A stretch of DNA of 64,000 nucleotides from Lachnospiraceae bacterium (lineage in GTDB: Bacteria > Bacillota > Clostridia > Lachnospirales > Lachnospiraceae): NCBI GenBank assembly GCA_017521605.1, contig JAFXCD010000042.1, forward strand, positions 117,087 to 181,086, in the 5' to 3' direction. How positions within the stretch are numbered: the first letter of the stretch is position 1; each line of letters opens with the position of its first letter. The translations under genes and the position numbers were made by a program. A model generated the notes under the pieces. It saw only the letters and a list, made by a program, of their open reading frames with translations. It was not told where the DNA came from and did not search any database. Positions 62,622 to 64,000 of the stretch are shown piece after piece.

Positions 62622-63164
62622 CTAAAAAACCTCCTCCCGTAGTGCTTTCCAAATCATTTTACTCTTCGGAAAAATATCAGCATATTCCTGTATTCTCCAA
62701 ATCTGTAAATCCTCAATTATCTTTCTATAATTACCAAGAATCTCTTTATATAAATCATATGACATAGTATTCTTGTTTCTTAAAAGCTCAATTAACATTC
62801 TCTCTTTGTCGTATATCTTAACCATTACACCATTTATATTCGTTTCCGTTACTCCCAACATCAACAAGTCATCTCTTACATAAATCTGAACAATCCTCTG
62901 ATCCAACAATTTAGCTGCCTTTGCCTTCGTTGCGATATAGTACTTTTCCGGAATTACATCCGTTAAGTCATGACAATAAAATGCATACTCCCCTGTTAGG
63001 ATTGCATTTGGATATTTTTTGAAAATAATTTCCAATTCATTGGAATAGCGTTTAGTCGAATACAAACCGGACTCTACACGATAAATACTCTCTTCCGCTA
63101 CAGCCTTTTCTAATTGGTAATCATTACCATATTTATTTATGCACTCTGTATATGTTAAAATCAT
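62622..63164 (-). CDS. abiEi: AbiEi-type antitoxin (type IV toxin-antitoxin)
   Basis: The protein has 180 residues. The N-terminal ~60 residues are a winged-helix-like segment (QLEKAVAEESIYRVESGLYS) for DNA binding; the rest fits the AbiEi C-terminal domain (AILTGEYAFYCHDLTDVIPE, KYYIATKAKAAKLLDQRIVQ, DKERMLIELLRNK). It counters AbiEii and represses the operon. AGGTGA precedes the start. A consensus promoter and palindromic operators lie immediately upstream, so negative autoregulation is well supported. Confidence 0.92.
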   Translation of the reverse strand: MILTYTECINKYGNDYQLEKAVAEESIYRVESGLYSTKRYSNELEIIFKKYPNAILTGEYAFYCHDLTDVIPEKYYIATKAKAAKLLDQRIVQIYVRDDLLMLGVTETNINGVMVKIYDKERMLIELLRNKNTMSYDLYKEILGNYRKIIEDLQIWRIQEYADIFPKSKMIWKALREEVF

Positions 63165-63210
63165 TTCAGTTCACCTCGGTAAAATTTTGGTTTTTTCCGA
63201 CCTCTACTTA

Positions 63211-63239
63211 AATATACACTGTTTTTGTCTTTTTGTCAA
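63211..63239 (-). promoter_or_regulatory. Promoter of the abiE operon
   Basis: On the minus strand TTGACA (63234-63239) and TATATT (63211-63216) are separated by 17 bases, a near-perfect sigma-A promoter 47 bp upstream of the abiEi start. Confidence 0.85.
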
Positions 63240-63240
63240 A

Positions 63241-63279
63241 GTAAACCTCGGTAAAAAATATATTTTTACCGAGGTTTAC
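63241..63279. promoter_or_regulatory. Palindromic operator of the abiE operon
   Basis: Two perfect 17-bp arms (63241-63257 and 63263-63279) surround a 5-base centre; each contains ACCTCGGTAAAA. A third copy of that 12-mer lies at 63173-63184, over the abiEi ribosome binding site. AbiEi antitoxins bind inverted repeats at their promoters, so these are the likely binding sites. Confidence 0.75.
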
Positions 63280-63413
63280 CAAACTTTTTGCATTCTCTTT
63301 ATATTCATATACTATTTTATAACATAAAATATATTTTTATTATGGCAATTTTTTCTATTTTTGAACGCTCTATCATATGTATACATCCCACTCTCGCAGG
63401 ATGCCGGTAATCC

Positions 63414-63608
63414 TTATGCCGCCTTCTCAAATCGCTCTAGAAATCTTCTCGCATAAGCCTCATACCGAAATCTTTTTCCCTCTGCATCATCACACCAAGT
63501 TTCCGGTTCGTACTGAATCTCTACTGCGATATCTCGCAAAACCAATGCTCCGTATTTTTCCATCATCTCGGCCAGGAATGTGCAGCAGCGTTCAAATTCC
63601 TTGTTCAA
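63414..63608 (-). CDS. Small conserved-type ORF of mobile elements
   Basis: The frame opens at 63659, but AAGGAGGG just upstream of a TTG at 63608 gives the best start and 64 residues: NKEFERCCTFLAEMMEKYGA, then LVLRDIAVEIQYEPETW and a basic end (RYEAYARRFLERFEKAA). A second short frame (ATG at 63663, MNDLSDEKMQKRLWKEG) overlaps the start and ends inside it, giving a translational coupling arrangement. Small acidic-basic proteins like this are frequent beside conjugative or mobilisable elements. Function unknown. Confidence 0.45.
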   Translation of the reverse strand: MNKEFERCCTFLAEMMEKYGALVLRDIAVEIQYEPETWCDDAEGKRFRYEAYARRFLERFEKAA

Positions 63609-63740
63609 AGCTTCCCTCCTTCCATAATCGCTTCTGCATCTTTTCGTCCGATAAGTCATTCATGACTTCTTGTCTTAATGATACAACTATGGTTTAGAAA
63701 AAGCAATGATTCCGGTGAGAAAAAATTTCTTCTGCTACTA

Positions 63741-63822
63741 TGTTGGAAATCTATGTTGGAATTGCATTTTTATGTCGGAAACACCGACATACTTTTCTAT
63801 TTCTATGTTGGAAATACCAACA
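63741..63822. repeat. Cluster of TGTTGGAAA motifs (iteron- or operator-like)
   Basis: The motif TGTYGGAA occurs four times, at 63741, 63754, 63773 and 63806. The last two are complete inverted repeats with 5-base centres: TGTCGG/CCGACA (63773-63789) and TGTTGG/CCAACA (63806-63822). This is what a dimeric regulator's operator or replication iterons look like. There is no gene in this stretch. Confidence 0.6.
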
Positions 63823-63900
63823 CACTTACATTTTTAGCAAAAAGTCATTGAAAATAACACCTTTTCTGAAGCCCGAAAAAGTTCTCCAGGTGTCCTTCGC

Positions 63901-63960
63901 TAGATACGCATTTTGTATATCCATTGCAAAATGCATCTAGTTAGGGACAAACTCCCCTAA
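63901..63960 (+). other. Possible second origin of transfer at the window edge
   Basis: GCATTTTG (63908-63915) and CAAAATGC (63927-63934), extended by TAGAT/ATCTA, make a hairpin with an 11-base loop. The right side continues into GTTAGGGACAAACTCCCCTA. A hairpin followed by such a G/C-run block is common for oriT of clostridial conjugative elements, but no relaxase gene lies inside the window to support it. Confidence 0.4.
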
Positions 63961-64000
63961 AACCCCTGATATCTTCATAGGTGCGCCACTTTTTGACGCA

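Overview
The window looks like the chromosome of a low-GC Gram-positive gut-type anaerobe of the class Clostridia, most likely Lachnospiraceae. Support comes from the A/T-rich composition, AGGAGG-type ribosome binding sites, GTG/TTG starts, lipobox lipoproteins, short minus-strand operons, an iron-containing alcohol dehydrogenase remnant, and MobA/MobL- and TnpX-type mobile genes. This is inference; there is no rRNA or tRNA in the window.

Region 1 (1-29.9 kb) is mostly chromosomal backbone: a cut-off esterase, MgtC, a DUF2207 membrane protein and LemA separated by a striking 170-bp inverted-repeat element, a three-gene operon (lipoprotein, ATP-grasp ligase, homospermidine synthase-like enzyme), a plus-strand operon joining a MoxR-type AAA+ ATPase with a TelA protein and two unknowns, and a five-gene apparently lipid-tailoring operon (acyltransferase, acyl-CoA ligase, B12-type radical SAM enzyme, CDP-alcohol phosphatidyltransferase, permuted papain-like protein). 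Then come a GGDEF protein, a metallophosphoesterase, a TPM-domain protein, a YdcF protein, gpmI, an MBL-fold lipoprotein, a zinc-ribbon membrane protein and a second B12-type radical SAM protein.

Region 2 (30-44.6 kb) is a long minus-strand accessory block. Its upstream half (40.4-44.5 kb) resembles a polyimmunity locus: ankyrin, SMI1/KNR4 and pentapeptide-like proteins with no toxin beside them. Its downstream half (33-40.2 kb) is an apparently undescribed gene set: a helix-hairpin-helix protein, a coiled-coil protein, two short paralogues that share a domain with it, a disordered protein, helical/TPR proteins, a DUF6765 phospholipase-C-like protein and an HExxH lipoprotein. I regard this set as the best candidate for a new system.

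Region 3 (44.6-51.6 kb) starts at a decayed serine-recombinase fragment and holds an ABC exporter/two-component module in which the middle gene encodes an Ntn-hydrolase-like lipoprotein. Region 4 (51.6-64 kb) is a mosaic of mobile-element parts: a truncated MobQ-type relaxase with a convincing oriT, a PLP decarboxylase flanked by 36-bp direct repeats, methyltransferase and GNAT cargo, a large serine recombinase, a TOTE-type primase-helicase interrupted by one in-frame amber codon, an AbiEi/AbiEii toxin-antitoxin pair with a clear promoter and palindromic operator, and at the right edge an operator cluster and a possible second transfer origin. Similar recombinase sequences at about 44.7 kb and 56-58 kb suggest repeated insertion and decay.
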